From positions 3,782,001-3,846,000 of the forward strand of contig NZ_JBHSBU010000001.1 of NCBI RefSeq assembly GCF_042650885.1: DNA of 64,000 bases, read 5' to 3'. A program made the position numbers and the translations under genes. Position 1 is the stretch's first letter. The number at the start of each line of letters is the position of its first letter. The notes under the pieces are model-generated. The model worked only from the letters and a program-made list of their open reading frames with translations, did not search any database and was not told where the DNA came from. Positions 1 to 8,208 of this stretch are shown here, one piece after another. This DNA is from Chitinimonas_A lacunae. GTDB taxonomy: Bacteria > Pseudomonadota > Gammaproteobacteria > Burkholderiales > Chitinimonadaceae.

Positions 1-107
1 CCTGCGCCTCGATCCTGGCCCTGCTGGCCCTGGTGACGCTGGCGCTCAAGACCCTGGTGGAAACCCGGCTGGCGCGTGAACAGGACGCGGCGCTCCAAGC
101 GGCCTGA
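1..107 (+). CDS. cysW: Sulfate ABC transporter permease CysW, C-terminal end (partial)
   Basis: An open frame enters from the left edge and stops with TGA at 105-107. The last 34 or so residues form a hydrophobic helix rich in Leu, Ala and Val, followed by a short charged tail (KTLVETRLAREQDAALQAA). This is what the end of an inner-membrane permease looks like. The assignment to CysW rests mainly on the next gene, cysA, 47 bp downstream on the same strand, since cysW-cysA is the usual order in sulfate/thiosulfate import operons. The visible part alone cannot separate CysW from other ABC permeases. Confidence 0.7.
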   Translation, partial: CASILALLALVTLALKTLVETRLAREQDAALQAA

Positions 108-154
108 TTTTTCCTCGACGATCCATTTATCTAGCGACTGAAGCGGACAGGACC

Positions 155-1192
155 ATGAGCATCTCGATCGACGGCATCGCCAAGCGTTTCGGCCAGTTTG
201 TGGCGCTCGACAATATCCAGCTCGAACTGCCCAGCGGCGAGCTGACTGCACTGCTTGGCCCGTCTGGCTGCGGCAAGACCACGCTGCTGCGCATCATTGC
301 CGGTCTGGAAACGCCCGATAGCGGGCGCATCCTGTTCCAGGGCGAGGATGCTACTGATGTCGATGTGCGTGAGCGTCAGGTCGGCTTCGTGTTTCAGCAC
401 TACGCCCTGTTCCGCCATATGTCGGTGTTCGAGAACGTGGCGTTCGGCCTTCGCGTCCGGCCCCGCAAGACCCGCCCGCCCGAGGCCGAGATTCGGCGCC
501 GGGTTCATCAACTGCTGGAGCTGGTCCAGCTCGATTGGCTGGCCGATCGTTATCCGGCCCAACTATCGGGCGGCCAACGCCAGCGGATCGCCCTGGCCCG
601 TGCCTTGGCGGTGGAGCCGAAAGTCCTGCTGCTCGATGAGCCGTTCGGTGCGCTCGACACCCAGGTACGCAAGGAATTGCGGCGCTGGCTGCGCCGTCTG
701 CACGATGAAGTCCATGTCACCTCGGTGTTCGTGACCCATGATCAGGAAGAGGCGCTCGAAGTGGCCGACCGGGTGGTGGTGATGAACAAGGGACGGATCG
801 AGCAGATGGGAACGCCCGATGCGGTGTACGACAATCCGGCCACCCCATTTGTCTACCAGTTCCTGGGCGATGTGAACCTGTTCCACAGCCGGGTTCATGG
901 CGGCTTTGCCCAGGTGGGCGAACATAGCAGTCCGGATGGGGCGGTAGCCTATGTGCGGCCGCATGACATCGAGCTGCTGCGCGAGCCGGCCGGCAGCACG
1001 CTGGCGGTGGTGGTCGATCATGTACGTGCCATCGGCCCGGTAGTGCGGCTCGATATGCGGCTCGACAACGGCGACCCGGTCGAGGCGGAACTGAGCCGCG
1101 AGGCTTACGCCGCCCAGGCATTCAAGGCCGGCGAGCGGGTGTTTATTCGGCCCAGGCAGGCTAAGGTGTTTGCGGACGATTATTCGATCTGA
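155..1192 (+). CDS. cysA: Sulfate/thiosulfate import ATP-binding protein CysA
   Basis: This is the ATPase that drives periplasmic sulfate or thiosulfate uptake through the CysT/CysW permeases at the inner membrane. The 345-residue protein has Walker A GPSGCGKT at residues 35-42, signature LSGGQ at 137-141, Walker B VLLLDE at 157-162 and an H-loop in FVTHDQEEA. The C-terminal third is a TOBE-like regulatory domain, and total length is about that of the family. It follows the end of cysW and is closed by a terminator at 1218-1250, so it is probably the last gene of the operon. The CysA label over related importers (PotA, UgpC) rests on the DPFGALDTQVRKELRRWLR-type region and the upstream permease. 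Confidence 0.9.
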   Translation: MSISIDGIAKRFGQFVALDNIQLELPSGELTALLGPSGCGKTTLLRIIAGLETPDSGRILFQGEDATDVDVRERQVGFVFQHYALFRHMSVFENVAFGLRVRPRKTRPPEAEIRRRVHQLLELVQLDWLADRYPAQLSGGQRQRIALARALAVEPKVLLLDEPFGALDTQVRKELRRWLRRLHDEVHVTSVFVTHDQEEALEVADRVVVMNKGRIEQMGTPDAVYDNPATPFVYQFLGDVNLFHSRVHGGFAQVGEHSSPDGAVAYVRPHDIELLREPAGSTLAVVVDHVRAIGPVVRLDMRLDNGDPVEAELSREAYAAQAFKAGERVFIRPRQAKVFADDYSI

Positions 1193-1217
1193 ATCACACC
1201 CGTAGGGAAAGACAGAC

Positions 1218-1250
1218 CGCCGCTCCTTGCTGAAGGAAGCGGCGTTTTTT
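1218..1250 (+). terminator. Rho-independent terminator after cysA
   Basis: A GC-rich stem (left arm 1218-1228, loop gctg 1229-1232, right arm 1233-1244, one bulged base) is followed by six T residues at 1245-1250. It lies 26 bp after the cysA stop. Confidence 0.88.
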
Positions 1251-1674
1251 GTCTGGCATTGCAGGCATTTATTGCTGAGGTGCGGGCACAAAAAGTTTAG
1301 CTCTTCTGGCTGTCCTGTATCACTTCCTGTCTAAGTTTTTCAAAATCCGGTTGGTTGTGAAGCCGGAGGTTGTTGACAGTGTTTATAAATGGCAAAAGCT
1401 TTGGCTTTGTCGATCTTTGCGTTGCTGCTATATCGATATTCTTTGTCAGATCAAATCCTGATTAATAATCTTCTTGCGAATATTCGATTTCCAGCTATTT
1501 CAGCTGGTAACAGTGTCGGAAAATCGATGATTTCTTGTCTTGGCTTATCTTTCTGTTGCCGTCTTTGGAGATATACCCCTGATGCATGCAGGCTTTGGCC
1601 ATTTTATGCTCCGCAAACCCCAATGACAGGGAAGTTGCTTCAATGGCTGACTGAGGGGGTAAAAAGGCTGAAAA
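1251..1674. other. AT-rich gap without a convincing gene
   Basis: Base composition falls sharply after the cysA terminator. A 109-codon plus-strand frame (1389-1718) exists, but it has no ribosome-binding site, an irregular composition and no recognisable motif, and it runs into the convergent membrane-protein gene at 1675. I do not call it. The stretch marks the left boundary of the low-GC patch that carries the Rhs proteins. Confidence 0.5.
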
Positions 1675-2145
1675 CTATTTTTGTGAGAGCATTTCTAACT
1701 TGCCCGAATCACGGATAACGAATCGATATTGTCTCGGCCCAATAATCACGGTGGTTGTGCATATCCCATGAAGTGGTATGCAGTTGATGTTTTTGTAGAT
1801 AATGTTCTCGGTATTGGTTTCGATGTTTTTTTGTTTGAGAAGGTCGGGTAGATTTTTCTTTAGTGATTTAATGGATCTTGCTTCGTATACGTTATTTCCG
1901 ATATTAAATCCAATAACGGCAATGGTCAGATGAAATAGCAAGGCTGCGACTGATCCGGCAAGGATCTTTTTTTTCTTCCCGAAGCAAGATAAAAGCAGAA
2001 GAAAAAACAAGGCAATCAGCAGCCCTATCAGCAAGGAGGCTTGCTTGCTGCCAACCCCAATGGAATAAGAAAAAAAAGAAACTGGTGCAATCAAGAGAAA
2101 ATGGAAAAGAAATTTTTTCTTTTTAAGAAGGATTTTTCTGTCCAT
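1675..2145 (-). CDS. Small hypothetical membrane protein downstream of the Rhs genes
   Basis: I do not recognise the family. The 156-residue protein starts with a Lys-rich stretch (MDRKILLKKKKF) and has about three hydrophobic segments (residues 12-30, 36-55 and 62-82). A soluble tail of about 70 residues contains two cysteines in CIPLHGIC. Codons are much AT-richer than in neighbouring genes. It is transcribed in the same direction as the two Rhs-type genes and lies downstream of them, where an immunity or accessory gene often sits. That role is inference from position only. Confidence 0.55.
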   Translation of the reverse strand: MDRKILLKKKKFLFHFLLIAPVSFFSYSIGVGSKQASLLIGLLIALFFLLLLSCFGKKKKILAGSVAALLFHLTIAVIGFNIGNNVYEARSIKSLKKNLPDLLKQKNIETNTENIIYKNINCIPLHGICTTTVIIGPRQYRFVIRDSGKLEMLSQK

Positions 2146-2362
2146 GATGTACCTGGTTTCGGCTTTGTTCGCCGGTTGGGGTGCAGATGTTAAATTGCAG
2201 TAACTTAAGGGGCTGAAATCCAGTGAATTTCATTGGGGGTTGCTTGGAAATTCCCTGGATCATGAGCATCTGACTCTGGGGTGTTTGGTTGATTAGGTAT
2301 TTGCGAAGAACATCAGCCACATAAGAATTCCTCTTGATGGGGAAATGTATTGGAAAGCTCAA
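2123..2362 (-). CDS. Doubtful small ORF between the Rhs gene and the membrane protein gene
   Basis: A 79-codon frame on the same strand as the Rhs genes, overlapping the start of the next gene by 23 bp. No motif, signal peptide or clear ribosome-binding site is visible, and its last 15 or so residues are read from the leader of the next gene. It may be non-coding. I list it because it is the only frame in this 276-bp gap. Confidence 0.2.
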   Translation of the reverse strand: MSFPIHFPIKRNSYVADVLRKYLINQTPQSQMLMIQGISKQPPMKFTGFQPLKLLQFNICTPTGEQSRNQVHHGQKNPS

Positions 2363-2421
2363 GTTCTTGCAAATACGAGAGTCGGCAACAAAGTCGGATT
2401 GAATAAGCGTTTGAGATGAAT

Positions 2422-4584
2422 TTATTTTTTTGCTTTGGGCTCAGCATTGCTTTGTGGGGGCTTGGTGCAAGCCATTTGCTGGCACTCTATAATGACCGAG
2501 CGTGCCCATGCCACACAATTCTTTCCCCATAAAAGGCTATAGTCATGTCTCACGTCGTCATTATTGTTGGAGTCGGGGATGTTGACAGAGCGGGCTACAC
2601 AGCTTTCATATTTCTTTTGGTCGCACCGCGGTTCGGTGTCAACATCCATCTTTTTACATTGAGCACCAGATTTCCGTCCTGAATCATTCATGATTGCGCC
2701 ATCCCGATCTATTCCAATAGCACCTATTAGTGTATTGGTGGGCTGAAGTCCTGCACATTTATCATTGAGGCAGACAAATTTGTGGATGCCGTCGGCGCAA
2801 TATTCAACACTTAATCCCTTTGGGTCGGAATGCAGTGGAGAATTATTAAGGGCGTACGCATAAGTATTCCACCCACCATTTAATCCTATTGGGTCTGACT
2901 CCAAATAGCGTCCAGTTTGCGAATCGTAGTTCCGGAAGTAGTTGTAATTCAGCCCACTTTCACTATCGAAATACTGCCCCGGGAACCGCAGGTGATAGAC
3001 GAACTTCCTCTTGTCGCCATCCACATCTTCATTGGCCGCGCCCTGGCCAAACGCATCGGATTCCCATCGCCACAGCGTCTTGTTGCTACTCGGCTCGCTC
3101 ACTGCGCGTGGGCTGCCTAGGTGGTCGGGGTGGACGTAATACACCACGGTTTTCTTGGCGTCGGTGGGGTCGGGGCGGATGGTCGCTACCGGCAGGTTAC
3201 CGAGCCAGACCGTCTCCTGAATCAACGAACCATCGGTCTTGTACTCACCCAGCAAACGGCCGGCTTCGTCGAAGACAAAACGTGTGCCTGTCTTGATGAC
3301 ACGCTGTCCCAGGGCGTTATAGGCGTACTGATAGGTCGTACCGCCCACCGTGGCACGGATCATCCGCTCGGCGCTGTCGTACTGAAAGGTCTTGGCGCCA
3401 TCGCTCAACAGGTGACCTGTAGTGGCGTAGGTGCGCGCCTGGCTGGCAACACTCGTCAGCTTGTTGCTGGCTGCATCGATGGCGTAGGGGGTAGCGGCGC
3501 CGTTGCGGCTCATCAGCGTGCGGTTGCCGTTGGCGTCGTACTGGTAGCTGTCATTGCGGCCGGCTGACATTTCCGAGATCAGTCGATCAAGATCGTCGTA
3601 GCCGAAGTCCTGGTTACGGGTCTTGTCGAGCAGATCGTCGATCTTATCCACATTGCCGGCTGCGTCGAAGGTCAGCAGCTTGGCAATGATGCCGGCCGAT
3701 TCGATCCGGTACAGCCGCTCGGCTTTGTCGAAGAGCCGAGTGTGATGGAGACCATTGGCCCAGCTCCAGCCCTGTGGTGCACCGTTGGGATGGTAGGCGA
3801 CCGTGGTCAGCAGCGGTTTGCCGTCGAGGGTGATACCGACGATCTGGCCGTTCTTGAGCTGATAGTCGATCTTGCGGCCCGATGGGGTAGTCAGACCGGA
3901 CAACTGGTCATCGGCTGCCCAGCGGTAGGCAATGCTATGGGTCAAGGTACCCAGAATCTGAGTCTTGGTCGTGATATGGCCTTCGGCATCATAGACATAG
4001 CGCGTGGTGGCGTTCGGGTCCTTGATTTCTGAGAGCCGATTCTTGGCATCCCAGACAAAACTCCACTTCGGGCCAGCGGCATGGCTCTGCTCGACCAATC
4101 GGCCGGCGGCGTCGTAACGATAGCTGACCGTCTGGCCCGCCGCGTTGGTGCGGCTGAACAGCCTGCCGTCGGCATCGTAGCTGGCACTCCCTGCGCCTGT
4201 GTCGGGACTGGACCGCTTCAGGGTTTCATTGAAGGCATTGACTTCGTAACGGGTCGTGAGACCGCGCGCATCGGTGACGCTGATCAGACGATCCAGGGAG
4301 TCGTAGTCGTAACGCTCGACCTTGGTATCCGGTCGGGTCACTTGGGTGGTGCGCCCCAGCACGTCATAGCCGTATCGGGTGATGCGGCCTTGGGGATCGG
4401 TGGTGGCCGTGATCCGGCCCGAGGCATCAGGCTGGTATCGGGTGGTCTGACCGGCACCGTTCGTGGCTGAGATGAGATTGCCGCGACCGTCATAGCTGAA
4501 GGTCTGGCTGGAAACGACTTCCGCCTGCGTGAGCGGGCCCAAAGCTGCCAGGACGGCGAGGGTGAGGCACTTGAATGAGTTCAT
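2422..4584 (-). CDS. Secreted RHS/YD-repeat protein with core domain and variable tip
   Basis: A 720-residue protein with an N-terminal signal peptide (hydrophobic residues 6-18, cut near TQAE) followed at once by YD repeats of the form G-x-x-x-x-x-Y-D-x-x-G-R-x, running to about residue 480. The Rhs-associated core region follows at about 485-590 (YVHPDHLGSPR, FPGQYFDSESGLNYNYFR, YLESDPIGL). The last 130 or so residues are a variable tip with several cysteines and the motif NCVAWA near residue 695, reminiscent of the NC-x-x-[WY]-A motif in papain-like Rhs tips. It sits 75 bp downstream of another YD-repeat gene and lacks the usual N-terminal Rhs head, so the pair may act together. Tip codons are AT-rich, as expected for an exchanged module. 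Confidence 0.85.
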   Translation of the reverse strand: MNSFKCLTLAVLAALGPLTQAEVVSSQTFSYDGRGNLISATNGAGQTTRYQPDASGRITATTDPQGRITRYGYDVLGRTTQVTRPDTKVERYDYDSLDRLISVTDARGLTTRYEVNAFNETLKRSSPDTGAGSASYDADGRLFSRTNAAGQTVSYRYDAAGRLVEQSHAAGPKWSFVWDAKNRLSEIKDPNATTRYVYDAEGHITTKTQILGTLTHSIAYRWAADDQLSGLTTPSGRKIDYQLKNGQIVGITLDGKPLLTTVAYHPNGAPQGWSWANGLHHTRLFDKAERLYRIESAGIIAKLLTFDAAGNVDKIDDLLDKTRNQDFGYDDLDRLISEMSAGRNDSYQYDANGNRTLMSRNGAATPYAIDAASNKLTSVASQARTYATTGHLLSDGAKTFQYDSAERMIRATVGGTTYQYAYNALGQRVIKTGTRFVFDEAGRLLGEYKTDGSLIQETVWLGNLPVATIRPDPTDAKKTVVYYVHPDHLGSPRAVSEPSSNKTLWRWESDAFGQGAANEDVDGDKRKFVYHLRFPGQYFDSESGLNYNYFRNYDSQTGRYLESDPIGLNGGWNTYAYALNNSPLHSDPKGLSVEYCADGIHKFVCLNDKCAGLQPTNTLIGAIGIDRDGAIMNDSGRKSGAQCKKMDVDTEPRCDQKKYESCVARSVNIPDSNNNDDVRHDYSLLWGKNCVAWARSVIIECQQMACTKPPQSNAEPKAKK

Positions 4585-4659
4585 TAATCAAAATTCCTGA
4601 AAATCCTCTGCCACAAATATAGCGATACAGAGAAATAAATTAATAAGAAGTGATATTGC

Positions 4660-6903
4660 TTATTCGCTATCGTCCTGAGGGGCGGCCGGACTCATCTCGG
4701 CCAGTGCGGCGTCGGAGGCCGTGCGCAACCGGCCCTTCGGGTCGGAAGTGTCGATCCGGGTCACGCGGCTCATGGCGTCGTACTGATAGTCGAGCCGGTT
4801 GCCGGCGCTGTCATTGACCTGGACCAGACGGTGTGCCGCGTCGTACTGCCAACTCATCCAGCTGCCATCGGGGCGGGTCTGCCTGGTCGGCTGGCCTGCC
4901 TTGTCATACTCGTAATGGGTGGTCTGGCTGCCAACGGTCTGGCTCTGTAGACGGCCGCGACTATCGTAGAGGCGCGTGGTGATGACGCCCTCGGGACCGA
5001 CGATCCGGCGTGCGCGGCCGTTGGGGTCGTAGTCGCTGAACTGGGTCGACAGATTGCCCGGGCGGGTGATGCTCGACAGATTGCCGGCTGCGTCATAGGC
5101 ATAGCTGGTCTTTGCACCGCTCGGATCGATCTGGGTGGAGAGCAGACCGTTGGCCGTCCAGGTGTAGCGCCAAGTACGCGACTGGTTGCGGAGGGTATCG
5201 GTAACGGTACGTTGGCTGACACGGCCGTTTTCATAGACAAAGTCGGTGCGGCGGCCTGGTTCGTCGATACGGGTCGGCTGATGCAGCGAGGCATGCCATT
5301 GATAGTGGCGGGTGCGTGCCTGCGGGGTACCGAGAGCCTCGACCTGCTGCTGCGGCAGACGGCGAGCATCGTAGCTGGTGGATTGGATCGCGCCGGCGCT
5401 GTCGACCATACGTGTCATCCGTCCTTCGGCGTCGTACTCGAACTTCTCGTTGGAAGTCGGGCAGTTGGTGCATTCGATCCGGCGCTCGGTCGGCAACACG
5501 CGGCCTTTGACCGTTTGCAGGCTGGCAGTGGTTTTGGCGCCCGTGGCACTGGTGTAACTGACCTGGTTGGCGGAGCCATAGCTCACACTGACCTTTTCCA
5601 CTCCCTTCGCGTGTTCGGAGGTGAGGGCACGGCCTTTGTCGTCGTAGCTCCAGGTGGCAAAGCGCTGTCCGTTTTCGTCGGTGATACCGGTCAGCGCCTG
5701 AGGGTGGCGGCTGTCTTCATAGTGGTAGCGGCGAGTGGTCTGATCGGGATAGACCACGGCAGCAAGACGGCTCTGGGCATCGTACTGATAGCCGACCACG
5801 CTGCCCGCCGGGTCGGTGATGCTGTCGAGGCGGTTCTGGGCGTTGTAGGCGAATATCAGCCGGTGGCCGAACTGATCGCTGATGGCGGTGACGCGACCTT
5901 TGGCATCGAGCGCTGTGGTCAGGAGGTAGCCATCGCGCAGCCGGATCGACAGCAGACGGCCTTCCGAGTCGTAACGCTCGACCGTATCGTTGGGCGTGGT
6001 CAATTGCCAGCCGCTGCCGTCCTTGGCGAGGGTGTAGCCAAGGCCGGCATGGTCGCTGCCGCTGTCGGCCGTGAACGGAATCAGACGACCACTGGCGCGG
6101 CGAATCTGCCGTGGCGGCTTGGCGGCGGGAATCGCACAGACGCTGACAGGGGTTTCAGGCGACGTCAGCTTGAGCGTGTCACAGTCGATCAGATTGGGGT
6201 CGGCTGCCGCGCTGATGCCGGGCGTGCCGCCACTGCCGGAGGTGTTGATCAGGAGGCGCTGTGAGAATGGCATGGTCCAGCCGCCATCGAGGCTGTTGTA
6301 ATGACGTTCGACGCGCAGGCGGTTGCTGCCGGCCCCCATATAGTCGGTTTCGACCTGATATTTGTTGCCGGTGGCGGGTTGGATCGGGTTGCCGCATTGC
6401 AGCGTCACATCCTGGCTGTTCGGGTCTTCCTCCTGAAAGCAGGTGCCGAAATTCACCGGGTCCGGGCCGTTCGGGCCACCGACTGGTGCGCACTTGGCCT
6501 TGTCGCCTTTGAAGTACAACATGCCCGCGATCGTCGTCGGATTGGGGCCGGCGCCGTTGAGCGTACCTTTGTAATTGTTGTGAAGCACCACGATATGAGA
6601 ACCGCACACGTTGCGATACAGGCGCTTCATATTGGGTTGGCTCATCACTGCCTGAGCGGCGGCCTCAGGCGTGCTCTCTGCCGACGTTGTGATCAAGGCA
6701 ACGATCTGGCCGCCCACGCATTGCAGCAGCGCTTGCTCGTAGTAGAAACTGCCGTCGTTGAAGCGGTCCGAGGTCGCGGAGACCTCGATGCCGATCTGGG
6801 TGACGCCGCCCTTGGGGTCACAGGTGCCGGCCTGAGCCAGACCGATTGCTCCGGCTGCCGATAAGGATTGAGCAATAAGCGAGTAACGGATGGGAAATTT
6901 CAT
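4660..6903 (-). CDS. Secreted YD-repeat protein with DUF6531-like head, no core domain
   Basis: A 747-residue protein. I chose the ATG at 6903 because it gives a proper signal peptide (MKFPIRYSLIAQ, then an Ala/Gly-rich core ending in AQA); an upstream in-frame start at 7050 adds 49 unlikely residues. An unknown, cysteine-containing region (about 27-185) precedes a DUF6531-like Rhs head (GNPIQPATGNKY and ERHYNS, about 190-260). YD repeats then run to the end (residues 330-720). The protein stops without the Rhs core or tip, which are instead found in the next gene 75 bp downstream, itself with its own signal peptide. An ancestral Rhs split into two exported halves is the simplest reading. Confidence 0.82.
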   Translation of the reverse strand: MKFPIRYSLIAQSLSAAGAIGLAQAGTCDPKGGVTQIGIEVSATSDRFNDGSFYYEQALLQCVGGQIVALITTSAESTPEAAAQAVMSQPNMKRLYRNVCGSHIVVLHNNYKGTLNGAGPNPTTIAGMLYFKGDKAKCAPVGGPNGPDPVNFGTCFQEEDPNSQDVTLQCGNPIQPATGNKYQVETDYMGAGSNRLRVERHYNSLDGGWTMPFSQRLLINTSGSGGTPGISAAADPNLIDCDTLKLTSPETPVSVCAIPAAKPPRQIRRASGRLIPFTADSGSDHAGLGYTLAKDGSGWQLTTPNDTVERYDSEGRLLSIRLRDGYLLTTALDAKGRVTAISDQFGHRLIFAYNAQNRLDSITDPAGSVVGYQYDAQSRLAAVVYPDQTTRRYHYEDSRHPQALTGITDENGQRFATWSYDDKGRALTSEHAKGVEKVSVSYGSANQVSYTSATGAKTTASLQTVKGRVLPTERRIECTNCPTSNEKFEYDAEGRMTRMVDSAGAIQSTSYDARRLPQQQVEALGTPQARTRHYQWHASLHQPTRIDEPGRRTDFVYENGRVSQRTVTDTLRNQSRTWRYTWTANGLLSTQIDPSGAKTSYAYDAAGNLSSITRPGNLSTQFSDYDPNGRARRIVGPEGVITTRLYDSRGRLQSQTVGSQTTHYEYDKAGQPTRQTRPDGSWMSWQYDAAHRLVQVNDSAGNRLDYQYDAMSRVTRIDTSDPKGRLRTASDAALAEMSPAAPQDDSE

Positions 6904-7382
6904 AAATTCTCTGCAAGAAAAATCAGAATAAATAAGCGCCGTCCTCTGCCTTGCCGAAGAGGTGGAATGTCCATCTTGCCTCCTCGGCCCCTTTCCCAAG
7001 ACAAACTGATGAGGAAAGCAGGAAGCCGGCAGCGTTGCCAACCGACACACCTGTCAGCAGCAAGATGAGTATCCTTGATATGAGAATGTCATTTAATGCG
7101 GGAAGTCCATGATATGAATAATGTATAAAAGCAATGATTTCCCGAATTGGTCAGTCAGGTCAGCCGATAATTTCTTAAAAATTATCATTTTGGAATATTG
7201 TTGTTTGATGGTTGGGGGATTTTCTCCCTTATCCCCATTTTTCTCTTCATTGCACGATGTCTGGTTTCCGCTCGCTTCGGATTGCAGAAGGAACCTACGT
7301 CTGCCTCAGCTCTCCATCGTTTCCTGACGACTTGCTCTCCCTATCGAGGAGCCGCGGTCTATTCACCCAAAGGACGCCTGCT
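6904..7382. other. Divergent intergenic region with an AT-rich inverted repeat
   Basis: About 480 bp between the Rhs operon (minus) and the gene at 7383 (plus). No gene is supported. It holds a perfect inverted repeat, GATAATTT at 7166-7173 and AAATTATC at 7179-7186, with a 5-bp spacer. The arms look like half-sites of a Fur box but the spacing is two bases too long, so I leave the regulator open. Promoters for both flanking genes are expected here. Confidence 0.45.
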
Positions 7383-7964
7383 ATGACTTCTCTGAAATCT
7401 CGCCTTCTACCTTGGCTATGCCTTGGCATGTTGGCGCTGTCTTCGCCTTCCTGGGCCGAACCCCTCGGTTCTGCCAAGCTCGACAAAGTGCGTGACGGTG
7501 CCGCCGGCTGGCAGATCGATCGTTTCGAGGCCGAAGGTTTTTCGTTTGAATTGATGCGGCGGCCGGGCCAGCAGCCTGTCCATCAGGCGCAGCCCAATGG
7601 CCGTGAGCAGTGGGGGTTTCTCGATGTCGAATCGGGGTCGATTGTTTCGGTGACGCGCTATCCCAACGGCGATCCGGCCAAGCTGCTGCGTGACGCCAGC
7701 AGCGTAGACAACCCACAGGCCATGCGGCTGCGCGAGAAGCGCGACGATCCACTGACGCTGGGCGGGCGGCGGGTCGCCGGCAAGAGGACCACGGTGGATG
7801 TGCTCACACCAGGCGCCGAGGAGACCCGGGTGCAGCGCACCCTGGTGATTCCGGTCAAGAAGACCGTCTACGTGGTGTCGGTGTCCTACCGGGATAGCGA
7901 GTCGGCGCTGGGTGACCAACTGGTCGATACGATTGCCCGGCAGTTCAGGTTCAGCGGTAAATAG
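7383..7964 (+). CDS. Exported protein of unknown function
   Basis: A 193-residue protein. The ATG at 7383 is preferred over upstream starts because it opens a signal peptide (MTSLKSRLLPWLCLG, cut after SPSWA near residue 25) and has AAAGGA upstream. The mature part has alternating short hydrophobic strands and a final segment (VIPVKKTVYVVSVSYRD) like a small periplasmic beta-sandwich. I recognise no named family. It stands alone between the Rhs operon and the proteases, with no cysteines in the mature part. Confidence 0.65.
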   Translation: MTSLKSRLLPWLCLGMLALSSPSWAEPLGSAKLDKVRDGAAGWQIDRFEAEGFSFELMRRPGQQPVHQAQPNGREQWGFLDVESGSIVSVTRYPNGDPAKLLRDASSVDNPQAMRLREKRDDPLTLGGRRVAGKRTTVDVLTPGAEETRVQRTLVIPVKKTVYVVSVSYRDSESALGDQLVDTIARQFRFSGK

Positions 7965-7985
7965 GGCATGCCGCTCTTCTATAGC

Positions 7986-8110
7986 CGTCCCTTTACATGG
8001 CGTCCAAGCCCGTCAGATCGCCAAGGTGCGTTGGGATGACGCACCCTTGCGGTCGACTTCCCTACGGTTCCCACTGGAGGCCGGTCCAAGCGAGCCGGCG
8101 ATAGGGGACG
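7986..8110. other. GC-rich gap with nested inverted repeats
   Basis: Between the exported protein gene and the protease terminator no gene is supported. Inverted repeats are present: cgtccc (7986-7991) can pair with gggacg (8105-8110), and inside it ggtgcgt (8025-8031) pairs with acgcacc (8039-8045) around a 7-nt loop. It does not match tmRNA, RNase P, 6S or a riboswitch class that I can recognise by eye. Confidence 0.3.
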
Positions 8111-8167
8111 CCCGGAGGCTTGACCGGAGCCGCTGCTTTTCTTGATGGCCGACGCCCCATACCAATG

Positions 8168-8192
8168 AAAAACCCCAGCACAGGCTGGGGTT
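8168..8192 (-). terminator. Terminator downstream of the first protease gene
   Basis: Perfect 9-bp stem (aaccccagc 8171-8179, loop acag, gctggggtt 8184-8192). Read on the minus strand it ends in a run of five T residues (8168-8172). It lies just after the protease stop codon. Confidence 0.85.
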
Positions 8193-8208
8193 CTGAGGGG
8201 CCCGACGC

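Noticed and set aside
1389..1718. A 109-codon plus-strand frame after cysA
   Set aside because: No ribosome-binding site, odd composition, no motif, and overlap with the better supported minus-strand membrane-protein gene.
7166..7186. Inverted repeat as a Fur box
   Set aside because: The arms GATAAT/ATTATC fit but the spacing is 9 instead of 7 and no iron gene is adjacent.
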